Of a stretch of DNA of 64,000 bases, positions 42,831-51,391 are shown piece after piece. A program made the position numbers and the translations under genes. This DNA comes from Dactylosporangium vinaceum (GTDB taxonomy: Bacteria; Actinomycetota; Actinomycetes; Mycobacteriales; Micromonosporaceae). The notes beneath the pieces are model-generated. The model saw only the letters and a program-made list of their open reading frames with translations. It did no database searches and was not told where the DNA came from. The first letter of the stretch is position 1. Each line of letters begins with the position of its first letter. The DNA lies in assembly GCF_019904175.1 (NCBI RefSeq), contig NZ_CP061913.1:4898001-4962000 (forward strand), given 5' to 3'.

Positions 42831-43579
42831 GCCTCCGTGCCGACCGAGAACGCGCCGTAGTACGGGAAGTTCATCTCCACCACCAGGTACAGGTTCGTGG
42901 CGATGACGGCCGACGCGAGCACGAGCAGGATCCGGCGCACGGCCGTGTCCTCCAGGCCGAACAGCGGGCACAGCGCGAGCAGCGCCACGGTCGCGGCGAG
43001 CACACCGATCCACATCACCGGGCTCATCTGCCGGTCGACGGCCTCCGACTTGGCCGACTGCCGCAGCGCCTCGGCCTGGCCGATGGTGCGCATCGCCTCC
43101 GTCACGTACGCCTTCTGCGCCTCGCTCGACGCCGGCAGCGAGCCCACATAGGCGGTCAGCTCGTCCAGGTCGGCGATCCGGCGCGGGTCCGGGTCGGAGT
43201 TCAGGTGCGCCGGCCAGCCGGCGATGATGTCGCGCTCGTACTGCACGATGCGCGAGCGCACCGCCCGCTGCACGTCCCCGCCGAACACCGCGCTGCCCGG
43301 CACCAGCGGTGTCAGCGCCACCGCCTCCGAGCGCACGGTGTCCTGCGCGTCCTTGTACCCCTCCCACAGCGACACCACGCACAGCCCGATGACGATCGCG
43401 TACGCGACGCCGACGGTCGCCACGATCACGCCCGTGACCTCGTTGTGCCGCTTGAGCCGGCGGTGCGACAGGCGCCGGTGCACGAGCACGTCGAACGCCA
43501 GGGTCAACGCGGGCAGCCCGGCGATCAGCGCCAGCCCCACAAGCCACGCCGGGACGTCCCGGACCAGCCACAACTCCAC
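42800..43579 (-). CDS. DUF4239-family (bestrophin-like) membrane protein
   Basis: 259 residues with four helices: two near the N-terminus (about 12-30, 48-70) and two near the C-terminus (about 188-235), separated by a long soluble stretch starting SLWEGYKDAQDTVRSEA. HNEVTGVIVATVGVAYAIVIG and the YYGAFSVGTEAYR end are characteristic. The family is thought to resemble bestrophin channels; function is unproven. Confidence 0.8.
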   Translation of the reverse strand: MELWLVRDVPAWLVGLALIAGLPALTLAFDVLVHRRLSHRRLKRHNEVTGVIVATVGVAYAIVIGLCVVSLWEGYKDAQDTVRSEAVALTPLVPGSAVFGGDVQRAVRSRIVQYERDIIAGWPAHLNSDPDPRRIADLDELTAYVGSLPASSEAQKAYVTEAMRTIGQAEALRQSAKSEAVDRQMSPVMWIGVLAATVALLALCPLFGLEDTAVRRILLVLASAVIATNLYLVVEMNFPYYGAFSVGTEAYRTVVEALS

Positions 43580-43655
43580 GCGCTCACACGGTAATTGGCG
43601 CCGGGTGCGGCGAGAGCAGAACGCGGGAACCGGTTACCGTGGGCCACGGGCTTGC

Positions 43656-43661
43656 TACGGT
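43656..43661 (+). promoter_or_regulatory. TANNNT -10 box, probable operon promoter
   Basis: TACGGT is 6 nt before the glgX ATG and would start the long glgX to ankyrin operon as a leaderless transcript. Confidence 0.45.
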
Positions 43662-43667
43662 CGCGCC

Positions 43668-45707
43668 ATGACCTCGCACGCCCTTGACCAGGCGATGTAC
43701 ACCCTCGAGGCGGGGCGGGCCCACCCGTTCGGGGCGCGCTGCGACGCCGGGGGCGTGAACTTCGCGCTCTTTTCCGAGCACGCCACCGCCGTCGAGCTGC
43801 TGCTGTTCGACTCGTTCGACGCCGAAGCGCCGTCGCACGTGTTCGAACTCGACCCGCGGGACAACCGCAGCTTCGCCACCTGGCACTGCTATGTGCGCGG
43901 GCTGCGGGCCCCGGCCCACTACGGCTACCGCGTGCACGGCTCCGACCGCCCCGGCCACCGCTTCGACCCGCAGAAGGTGCTCCTCGACCCGTACGCCAAG
44001 GGCGTCACCCGGGCCCGCTGGGACCGGGGCGCGGCGTGCCGGCCCGGCGACAACACGGCCACGTCGATGCGCGCGGTCGCCATCGACGCGGACGCGTACG
44101 ACTGGAAGGGCGACCGGCCCCTGAACCGGCCGCTGGCCGACCAGGTCATCTACGAGCTGCACGTCGGCGGCTTCACCCGCTCGCCCAGTGCCACGGTCAG
44201 CCGGCCGGGAACGTTCACGGCCGTCGCCGAGAAGATCCCGCACCTGACCCGGCTCGGCGTCACCGCTGTCGAGCTGATGCCGGTCGCCGACTTCGACGAC
44301 TCGCAGGCCGGGAACTTCTGGGGGTACAGCACCGCCGCCTTCTTCGCACCGCACGCCGGCTACTGCACCAGCCCGGGCAGCGGCGCCCACCTCGACGAGT
44401 TCCGGGACATGGTGCGGGCCCTGCACGGCGCCGGCATCGAGGTGTACCTCGACGTGGTCTTCAACCACACCGACGAGGGCAACCAGCTCGGCCCGCTGTT
44501 CAGCTTCGCCGGCCTGGACAACGCGAACTACTACTACCTCGACCCGGCCGACCCGCGGTACTACGACGACTACTCCGGCTGCGGCAACACCCTGATGGCC
44601 AACCACCCCATCGTCACCAAGCTCGTCACGGACTGCCTCGAGTTCTGGGTCCGCGACATGCACGTCGACGGGTTCCGCTTCGACGAGGCCGCCGTGCTGA
44701 CCCGCGGCGCCGGCGGTGCCGTGCTCGACGAGCCGCCGGTCGTGTGGCAGATCGAGCTGTCCGAGACCCTGGCCGACACGAAGATCATCGCGGAGGCGTG
44801 GGACGCGGCCGGGGCCTACGAGGTCGGGCGCTACCCCGGGTATCGCTGGGCCGAGTGGAACGGCCGGTTCCGCGACACGATGCGCCGCTTCGTGCGCGGC
44901 GACGCCGGCCTGGTCGGTGACGTCGCCGACCGGCTCGGCGGGAGCGCCTCGCTGTACCAGGCGCGCGGCCATGCCCCCGGCAACAGCATCAACTTCATCA
45001 CCTGCCACGACGGCTTCACCCTGGCCGACCTGGTCTCGTACGACACCAAGCACAACGAGGCCAACGGCGAGCACAACCGCGACGGCAACGACGACAACAT
45101 GTCCTGGAACTGCGGCGTCGAGGGGCCGACCGACGACCCGGCCGTGCTCGCGCTGCGCGAACAGCAGATGAAGAACCTGGCCACCCTGCTCATGCTGTCC
45201 CGCGGCGTGCCGATGGTCCTCGGGGGCGACGAGTTCGCCCGCACCCAGCAGGGCAACAACAACGCCTACTGCCAGGACAACCCGATCGGCTGGGTCGACT
45301 GGCACCTCGCGGGGCGCAACGCCGGGCTGCTGCGCTACTGGCGCGAGCTGCTCGCGTTCCGGGAGCGCCACGCGACGCTGCGCGCCAACGAGTTCTACGC
45401 GCCGGACGAGATCACCTGGCACGGCACCGAGCTCGGCGCACCCAACTGGTCCGATCCGCAGGCCCGGGCCCTCGCGTGCACGGTCCGCGGCCGTGCGGGC
45501 GGGCCCGACCTGCACGTCATGATGAACATGTACTGGGAGCCGCTGGACTTCCAGATCCCCGCCGACGGCCGCCGCTGGGTCCGCGCCGTCGACACCGCCC
45601 GGCCCGCCGGCGACGACCTGCGCGGCGAGGGCGCCGAACCCGCCGTGCCCGGCCCGACCTGCGCCGTGGCGGCCCGCAGCATCACCGTGCTCCTCTCCCA
45701 CGCCTAG
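43668..45707 (+). CDS. glgX: glycogen debranching enzyme GlgX
   Basis: 679 residues. The CBM48/E-set N-terminus (YTLEAGRAHPFGARCDAGGVNFALFSEHA) is followed by the GH13 barrel: EVYLDVVFNHTDEG (region I), nucleophile Asp in HVDGFRFDEA (II), acid/base Glu in IIAEAWDA (III) and FITCHDGFTLADL (IV). GlgX removes alpha-1,6 branches from phosphorylase-limited glycogen. It opens a closely packed operon with carbohydrate- and carbonyl-related genes rather than lying with other glg genes. Confidence 0.93.
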   Translation: MTSHALDQAMYTLEAGRAHPFGARCDAGGVNFALFSEHATAVELLLFDSFDAEAPSHVFELDPRDNRSFATWHCYVRGLRAPAHYGYRVHGSDRPGHRFDPQKVLLDPYAKGVTRARWDRGAACRPGDNTATSMRAVAIDADAYDWKGDRPLNRPLADQVIYELHVGGFTRSPSATVSRPGTFTAVAEKIPHLTRLGVTAVELMPVADFDDSQAGNFWGYSTAAFFAPHAGYCTSPGSGAHLDEFRDMVRALHGAGIEVYLDVVFNHTDEGNQLGPLFSFAGLDNANYYYLDPADPRYYDDYSGCGNTLMANHPIVTKLVTDCLEFWVRDMHVDGFRFDEAAVLTRGAGGAVLDEPPVVWQIELSETLADTKIIAEAWDAAGAYEVGRYPGYRWAEWNGRFRDTMRRFVRGDAGLVGDVADRLGGSASLYQARGHAPGNSINFITCHDGFTLADLVSYDTKHNEANGEHNRDGNDDNMSWNCGVEGPTDDPAVLALREQQMKNLATLLMLSRGVPMVLGGDEFARTQQGNNNAYCQDNPIGWVDWHLAGRNAGLLRYWRELLAFRERHATLRANEFYAPDEITWHGTELGAPNWSDPQARALACTVRGRAGGPDLHVMMNMYWEPLDFQIPADGRRWVRAVDTARPAGDDLRGEGAEPAVPGPTCAVAARSITVLLSHA

Positions 45708-45717
45708 GAGTTCACCA

Positions 45718-47853
45718 GTGCCCAACGCCATCGACTTCACGTTCTCCGACCTCATCGCCGGCTACGTCATCAGCTACGACGAAGCCGGTCGCACCATCGA
45801 GCTCAACACCTCCGACGGCCGCCCGTTCCGGATCCTGATCACGGACACGACGACCGCGGAGCTGGTGCGCAACCTGGGCGACGGGTACCTCGACGCGACC
45901 GCCCAGCTGGCCAAGATGCTGGCGCACGGCCGGCTCGTGCACGTGTACGGGATCTTCTATCCGGAAGACGGCGGCACGGCGTTCGAGGCCAAGCACCTGC
46001 TGATGTTCGGCAAGGAGCCCGACGAGTTCCGGTTCGAGTCGCCCGGCTGGTGGGTCGACCAGATCGGGAAGATCGCCGACTTCTACCTCGACGAGGAGTT
46101 CGGGCCGGGGGCGACGGCCTTCGACTACCGTGGGTACCGCACGGACCTGTCGATGGAGGGCGCGAAGGCGGCGACCGCGCGGCAGGAGACGGACACCATC
46201 TCCCGGCTGGTGTACGGGCTGGCGACCGCGTACATCATGACCGGCCGTGAGCGATACCTGCAGGCGGCGAACGCGGGCGCGCAGTACATGGTCGACCATC
46301 TGTGCAGCATCGACCGCAGCCAGCAGATCGCGTACTGGTACCACGCGCTCGTCATCAACCCGGACGGCACCGAGCGCAAGATCTTCGCCTCCGAGTTCGG
46401 CGACGACTTCGACGCCATCCCGTGCTACGAGCAGATCTACGCGCTGGCCGGCATCACGCAGGTGTACCGCATCACCGGCGACCCGAAGCTGCGCGAGATC
46501 ATCGACCTGACGGTCAACCTGTTCCAGCACTACTTCCGCGACGACGAGCGGCGCGGCTACTACTCGCACATCGACCCGGTCACGTTCGACCCGCACAGCC
46601 CGTCGCTCGACGACGGCACGCGCACGAACCGCGACCGCAAGAACTGGAACTCGATAGGCGACCACATCCCGGCGTACCTGATCAACCTGTACCTGTGCAC
46701 GAACGAGCAGCGCTACGCCGACGAACTCGCCGACCTGTGCAACCTCATCACCGAGCACTTCCAGGACTTCGACAGCAGCCCGTTCGTGCAGGAGAAGTTC
46801 CACGGCGACTGGAGCCCGGACCGCGCGTACGGCCAGCAGCTCGACCGGGCCATCGTCGGGCACAACCTGAAGATCGCGTGGAACCTGGCCCGGGTCAACA
46901 ACCTGCGCCCCAACGCCGACTGGGTCGCGTTCGCCCGCCGCATCGCCGACGTCATGCCGGGCGTCGGCATGGACCGCCAGCGCGGCGGCTGGTACGACAT
47001 GGTCGAGCGGCACACCGGGCCCGGCGAGCGGTTCCACCGCCTGGTCTGGCACGACCGCAAGGCGTGGTGGCAGCAGGAGCAGGGCATCCTGGCCTACCAG
47101 ATCCTCAACGCGGTCTTCGACAACCCGTTCTACGCCAAGTACGCCCGGGAGAGCTCGGCCTTCTACAACGGCTGGATGCTCGACACGACGGCCGGCGGCG
47201 TCTACTTCAACGTCCTGGCCAACGGCAACCCGTTCATGCTCGGCGGCGAGCGCAGCAAGGGCTCGCACTCGATGGCCATGTACCACAGCGCCGAGCTGTG
47301 CTACCTCTCCGCGGTGTACCAGAACCTGGAGACCGAGGAGCAGCCCCTGGAGCTGTACTTCCGGCCGAAGCCGGGCGCGTTCGGCGGCACCCTGCGCGTC
47401 GCCCCGGACCTGCTGCCGCCCAAGGCCGTGCGCATCCAGCAGGTGTGGGTCGACGGCCACGAGCACGCCGACTTCGACGCCGAGACGATGACGGTGAACC
47501 TGCCGCACAGCACCGAGCCGCAGTCGGTCCGCGTGCGCCTGGCCGCATCGACAGTCGCGTTCAGCGCCGACACCGTGCGGATCGGCGACGGCAGCGCCAC
47601 CATCCGCGTCGCCGGCTCGCTCACCCCGCCGCGCCTGGGCATCTTCAAGGAGGCGGTGGAGGGCGCGCTCGACCACGGCTGCCGGCGCGTCGAGCTCGAC
47701 GCGGCCGCGCTCGTCTACCTCGACGCGGAGGCGACCCGCTACCTGGCCTGGCTCAAGCAGGAGCGCGACTTCGAGCTGCGGGTCACCGGCGCCGCCGGGC
47801 AGCCCGAGCGAGAGCTGCGCGACAGCGAACTCGACCAGGAGCTGGTCCGGTGA
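45718..47853 (+). CDS. AGE/thioredoxin-like (alpha/alpha)6-barrel protein with C-terminal STAS-like domain
   Basis: 711 residues, GTG start with AGGAG at 45706-45710. Residues about 1-100 form a beta-rich domain (FTFSDLIAGYVISYDEAGRT). Residues about 110-560 show the repeated helical hairpins of the N-acylglucosamine 2-epimerase superfamily (WWVDQIGKIADFYLDEEFG, GRERYLQAANAGAQYMVDH, ARESSAFYNGWMLDT). Residues about 640-700 resemble a STAS domain (GIFKEAVEGALDHGCRRVELD, VYLDAEATRYLAWLKQ). It likely acts on a sugar; the STAS end may bind a regulator. It overlaps the next start by GTGA. Confidence 0.75.
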   Translation: MPNAIDFTFSDLIAGYVISYDEAGRTIELNTSDGRPFRILITDTTTAELVRNLGDGYLDATAQLAKMLAHGRLVHVYGIFYPEDGGTAFEAKHLLMFGKEPDEFRFESPGWWVDQIGKIADFYLDEEFGPGATAFDYRGYRTDLSMEGAKAATARQETDTISRLVYGLATAYIMTGRERYLQAANAGAQYMVDHLCSIDRSQQIAYWYHALVINPDGTERKIFASEFGDDFDAIPCYEQIYALAGITQVYRITGDPKLREIIDLTVNLFQHYFRDDERRGYYSHIDPVTFDPHSPSLDDGTRTNRDRKNWNSIGDHIPAYLINLYLCTNEQRYADELADLCNLITEHFQDFDSSPFVQEKFHGDWSPDRAYGQQLDRAIVGHNLKIAWNLARVNNLRPNADWVAFARRIADVMPGVGMDRQRGGWYDMVERHTGPGERFHRLVWHDRKAWWQQEQGILAYQILNAVFDNPFYAKYARESSAFYNGWMLDTTAGGVYFNVLANGNPFMLGGERSKGSHSMAMYHSAELCYLSAVYQNLETEEQPLELYFRPKPGAFGGTLRVAPDLLPPKAVRIQQVWVDGHEHADFDAETMTVNLPHSTEPQSVRVRLAASTVAFSADTVRIGDGSATIRVAGSLTPPRLGIFKEAVEGALDHGCRRVELDAAALVYLDAEATRYLAWLKQERDFELRVTGAAGQPERELRDSELDQELVR

Positions 47854-48434
47854 GGCTGGCCGGGCACCGCATCGCGGTCCTCATCGAGAGCGACTTCTAC
47901 GAGCACGAGATCTGGTACTACTCCTACCGCTTCCCGGAGGAGGGCGCGGAGGTGCACTTCCTGACCCGGCTGTGGGGCCAGCCGCAGCTGACGTTCACCG
48001 GGCACGAGTACAAGGCGCCGTTCGTCTGCGAGCGCTCGTTCGAGGACCTGGACGATGCCGCGTTGCGCTCCTACTCGGCGGTGATCGTGCCGAGCGCGTT
48101 CGTGTCCGACCGGCTGCGCTACAGCGAGAACCTGAGCGAGCTGCCGCCGGCGACCCGGTTCCTGCAGCGGGCGTTCGCCGAGCCGACGATCGTCAAGGGC
48201 ATCATCTGCCACGGCCTGTGGCTGCTCTCGCGCACGCCGGAGCTGGTCCGCGGCCGCGAGGTGACGTGCCACCCGAACCTGTACGGCGACGCGCTCAACA
48301 TGGGCGCCCGCTACGTCGACCGCGACGTCGTCGTCGACGGCGACCTGGTCACCGGGCGCACCGGCGCACAGGCCGGCCTGTTCGCCCGGGCCGTCATCGA
48401 CCGGGTCGCGGCCGCGGTCCCGGCGCACGTCTGA
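47850..48434 (+). CDS. DJ-1/PfpI-family protein
   Basis: 194 residues. The nucleophile elbow is IICHGLWLL, with Cys followed directly by His as in PfpI and Hsp31-like members; the partner Glu is in VLIESDFYEHE. Family members act as glyoxalase III, deglycase or peptidase-like enzymes. GTG 47850 overlaps the upstream stop. Confidence 0.85.
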   Translation: MRLAGHRIAVLIESDFYEHEIWYYSYRFPEEGAEVHFLTRLWGQPQLTFTGHEYKAPFVCERSFEDLDDAALRSYSAVIVPSAFVSDRLRYSENLSELPPATRFLQRAFAEPTIVKGIICHGLWLLSRTPELVRGREVTCHPNLYGDALNMGARYVDRDVVVDGDLVTGRTGAQAGLFARAVIDRVAAAVPAHV

Positions 48435-48447
48435 GAGGGGGGCGACA

Positions 48448-48876
48448 GTGCAGCACGCCGAGGCCGAGCGGCTGATCGAGCCGTTCTACGACCTGTTCCG
48501 CAGCAAGCGCCGGGACTGGGATGCCGGGTTCGCCGTCCTCGCCGACGACTGGCGCTCGTACTACACCAACGGGCGCTACCGGACGAAGGCGGACACGCGA
48601 CCGTACATCGAAGGGCTCTTCGATCTGGTCCCGGACATCAACGTGGAGATCCTCCACCTGAGCGTCGGCGGTGTGTACATCGCCGTGCGCAGCGAACTGT
48701 CCGGCACCCCGGCCCGCGACTTCATGGTCCCGCACACGGGGCGCTCGTTCAGCATCATGACCATCGACGTCCACGAGGTCGGCGACGACGGGCGGCTGTC
48801 GGTCCTGCACCACCTGGAGGACTGGGGCACGGCCATCCGGCAGCTGCAGGGCACGGAACTTCAGGAGGTCCAATGA
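48448..48876 (+). CDS. SnoaL/NTF2-like protein
   Basis: 142 residues, GTG start after a G-rich RBS. The fold pattern is present: EAERLIEPFYDLFRSKRRDW, VLADDWRSYYTNGRY, DLVPDINVEILHL and SFSIMTIDVHEVGDDG. This resembles SnoaL-type polyketide cyclase-like isomerases. Its end overlaps the next start by ATGA. Confidence 0.8.
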   Translation: MQHAEAERLIEPFYDLFRSKRRDWDAGFAVLADDWRSYYTNGRYRTKADTRPYIEGLFDLVPDINVEILHLSVGGVYIAVRSELSGTPARDFMVPHTGRSFSIMTIDVHEVGDDGRLSVLHHLEDWGTAIRQLQGTELQEVQ

Positions 48877-49646
48877 GGATCCTGGTCATCGCGTCCAACT
48901 ACGGGGTGTGGGCGGAGGAGCTGCAGGGGCCGTGGGACGCCCTGCGCGAGGCCGGGCACGAGCTCACCCTCGCCACCTACCTCGGCAAGACCCCGCTGCC
49001 CGGCGTCATCAGCATGGACCCGGAGTTCGTCGACCCCATGCAGAAGGTGAAGATGAACCCGCCCGAGCTGCTGGCCCGGGTGAACCAGATCCTCGACACC
49101 GGCGAGTGGGACCATCCGATCCGCACCCGCGACGCCGACATGGCCGAGTACGACGCGCTCGTCATCGTCGGCGGCGCCGGGTCGGCCCTCGACGTGGCCG
49201 GCAGCGGGCTCGTGCACCGGCTCGTGCTGGACGCGTACAAGAGCGGCAAGACGATCGGCGCGCTCTGCTACGCGGTCGGCGCGCTCGCGCTCACCCGCGA
49301 CCCGGACAACGGCATGCGCAGCGTCATCCACGGCCGCCACGTCACCGCCCACCCGCACGCGTGGGACTTCGTCGAGGACCTGCAGTACGACGTCGTGCGC
49401 TCCACGCCGGACAACCCGCGGCTGCAGCTCACGACGAGCGGGTTCGTGTTCCCGCTGCAGTACATGGTCGAGGACGCCGTCGGCCCCGACGGGACTGTCG
49501 CCGCGGACCCGACGACGTCCCGGGAACGCCCCAGCGTCGTCTACGACGCGCCGTTCGTCACCGGTCTGTCGGTCGAGTCGGCCCAGGCGTTCGGCGCCAA
49601 GCTCGTCGAGGTCCTCGACCGCAAGCCGGTGAGCGCGCATGCCTGA
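48873..49646 (+). CDS. DJ-1/PfpI-family glutamine amidotransferase-like protein
   Basis: 257 residues. The Rossmann-like start MRILVIASNYGVWAEEL, the VIVGGAGSALDVAG loop and the nucleophile turn ALCYAVGALAL define the superfamily; a His-rich GRHVTAHPHAWDF follows. The Cys is not followed by His or Gly-x-His as in classical PfpI, so the active site is a variant. It is a paralogue of the protein at 50543, sharing the CYAV turn, GRHVT and the DAVGP-G end. Confidence 0.82.
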   Translation: MRILVIASNYGVWAEELQGPWDALREAGHELTLATYLGKTPLPGVISMDPEFVDPMQKVKMNPPELLARVNQILDTGEWDHPIRTRDADMAEYDALVIVGGAGSALDVAGSGLVHRLVLDAYKSGKTIGALCYAVGALALTRDPDNGMRSVIHGRHVTAHPHAWDFVEDLQYDVVRSTPDNPRLQLTTSGFVFPLQYMVEDAVGPDGTVAADPTTSRERPSVVYDAPFVTGLSVESAQAFGAKLVEVLDRKPVSAHA

Positions 49647-50460
49647 CCTGCCCGAGCCCACGATCAGTGCCATCGAACGCGGCGACCTGACCATCCACAC
49701 GTTCATGGCGCCCGACGAGTTCCTGGCGGACTCGACCCACGTGCTGGAGACCGCGAACGCGCTCGTCGTCATCGACGGGCAGTTCGTCGCGCCGTATGCG
49801 ACGGCCTTCCGGCGCTTCGTCGACGCGTTCGACAAGCCGATCCGCAAGGTGTACCTCAGCCACGCCCACGTCGACCACTGGTTCGGCCTGAGCACGGCGT
49901 TCGCGGACGTGCCCGTCTGGGCCGCCGCCGACACGATCGCGCAGCTGCGCGACTCGGGCGAGTCGGAGCGGGCCGAGCGGCAGGCGCAGTACGGCCCGTT
50001 CGTCCCCGACGCCGTCGTCATGCCCGAGCACGTCGCCGAGCCGGGCCACGACACCGTCGACGGCGTCGACTACCACATCGACGTCGTGCGCAACGCCGAG
50101 TGCGCCGCGCAGCTCGTGCTCACCCTGCCCGGCCACGGCGTGACGATCGCCCAGGACCTGGTCTACAGCGGCACCCACGTGTACGTCACCCGCAACGCCG
50201 CGAACACGATCGCGCTGCTGCGGATCATGGCGACGTCCGGCTCCGACGCGTTCCTGGCCGGCCACGGCCCGGTCGCCGACGCCGCCGAGGTGCTGCACAA
50301 CGCCGACTACCTGGCGTTCGCCGAGCAGCGGTTGGCCCACGACGACCCGGCGACGTTCCGCGAGGCGCTGCTCGCCGCATACCCGCAGCGCCGCTGCCCG
50401 CAGCTGCTGGACATCTTCATCCCGCGCCTGTTCGAGACGACAGCACTGGAGGTCACGTGA
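49639..50460 (+). CDS. MBL-fold metallohydrolase
   Basis: 273 residues. HxHxDH is SHAHVDHWF near residue 74, with later ligands in LPGHGVTIAQD and LAGHGPVADA. The arrangement resembles glyoxalase II-like and quinoprotein-relay-like MBL hydrolases, and its company of three DJ-1 proteins makes a thioester or lactone hydrolase in carbonyl metabolism attractive, though unproven. It overlaps the upstream gene by 8 bp. Confidence 0.86.
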   Translation: MPDLPEPTISAIERGDLTIHTFMAPDEFLADSTHVLETANALVVIDGQFVAPYATAFRRFVDAFDKPIRKVYLSHAHVDHWFGLSTAFADVPVWAAADTIAQLRDSGESERAERQAQYGPFVPDAVVMPEHVAEPGHDTVDGVDYHIDVVRNAECAAQLVLTLPGHGVTIAQDLVYSGTHVYVTRNAANTIALLRIMATSGSDAFLAGHGPVADAAEVLHNADYLAFAEQRLAHDDPATFREALLAAYPQRRCPQLLDIFIPRLFETTALEVT

Positions 50461-50543
50461 TTGGTACGGAGCGAAGCGGAGTGGTCAATCACCATGGGCG
50501 CAGGTTTCTATGCCTGGCCCGGAGCGAAGCGGAGGGTCAGGCA
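50459..50543 (+). repeat. two stem-loops with identical loop and different stems
   Basis: CGGAGCGAAGCGGAG occurs at 50467-50481 and 50520-50534. The first copy is flanked by TGATTG and CAATCA, the second by TGCCTGGCCC and GGGTCAGGCA, so both form hairpins with a shared loop but unrelated stems. They fill the only gap within the operon; GGAGG in the second loop is the RBS of the next gene. Confidence 0.65.
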
Positions 50544-51391
50544 TGAGCAAGCATGTGCTTTGTGTCGTGTCGGAGTACGGCTTCTGGGCCCAGGAGCTGC
50601 TGCTGCCGGTCGACCGGCTCGAGTCGGCCGGGATCGCGGTGCACTTCGCGAGCCCGACGGGCGCACAGCCGACCCCGGACGGCGGCAGCCTCGACAGCTC
50701 CTATGTGGACCCGCCGCTGGGCCGGCCGGTGACGTCGAAGGAGATGGAGGAGCGGGCGCGTTCGACGGACTGGGAGACGTACTTCAAGGACCGGCAGAGC
50801 CTCGCCGACCTGCTGCCCGTGCGGCCGTACCTGAGCTCCGGCAGTTACATCGCGGCGATGGAGGAGTACTACGACAAGCGGCAGGCGGCCTGGGACGCGA
50901 TAGTGCCCCGCTACGACGCACTGCTGCTCGTCGGCGGCAGCGGCCCGATCGTCGACATGGTGAACAACCCGCGGGTGCACGACCTGGTCCTCGGGTTCCA
51001 CGCGGCCGGGAAGCTCATCGCGGCCGAGTGCTACGCCGTGACGTGCCTGGCGATGGCCCGCGAGCTCGACGACCGGCGCCCGATCATCGAGGGCCGGCAC
51101 GTCACCGGGCACACGATGGAGTACGACTACACCTCGGGCTGGGCGGTCATGGCCAACGGCGCGCCGCTGGTCTTCAACGCGCCGCCGTTCTCGCTCGAGT
51201 ACATCCTGCGCGACGCGGTCGGCCCGCACGGCCGCTTCCACGGCAACGTCGGCCGGCGGCTGTCCGTCATCCTCGACCACCCGTTCCTGACCAGCCGCTC
51301 GGTCGGTGAGAGCGACCTCTGCGGCCAGGTCATGGTCGAGGCGCTGACGCAGGACCGGCGCGAGTACGGCTTCGCTCGTGATCACGGATGA
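50543..51391 (+). CDS. DJ-1/PfpI-family protein
   Basis: 282 residues. Start KHVLCVVSEYGFWAQELLLP, loop LLLVGGSGPIVDMV and nucleophile turn AAECYAVTCLAMA mirror the paralogue at 48873. GRHVTGHTMEYDY keeps the His positions. ATG 50543 has GGAGG 7 nt upstream, inside a stem-loop, so translation may be limited. The ankyrin gene begins 14 bp before its stop. Confidence 0.84.
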   Translation: MSKHVLCVVSEYGFWAQELLLPVDRLESAGIAVHFASPTGAQPTPDGGSLDSSYVDPPLGRPVTSKEMEERARSTDWETYFKDRQSLADLLPVRPYLSSGSYIAAMEEYYDKRQAAWDAIVPRYDALLLVGGSGPIVDMVNNPRVHDLVLGFHAAGKLIAAECYAVTCLAMARELDDRRPIIEGRHVTGHTMEYDYTSGWAVMANGAPLVFNAPPFSLEYILRDAVGPHGRFHGNVGRRLSVILDHPFLTSRSVGESDLCGQVMVEALTQDRREYGFARDHG

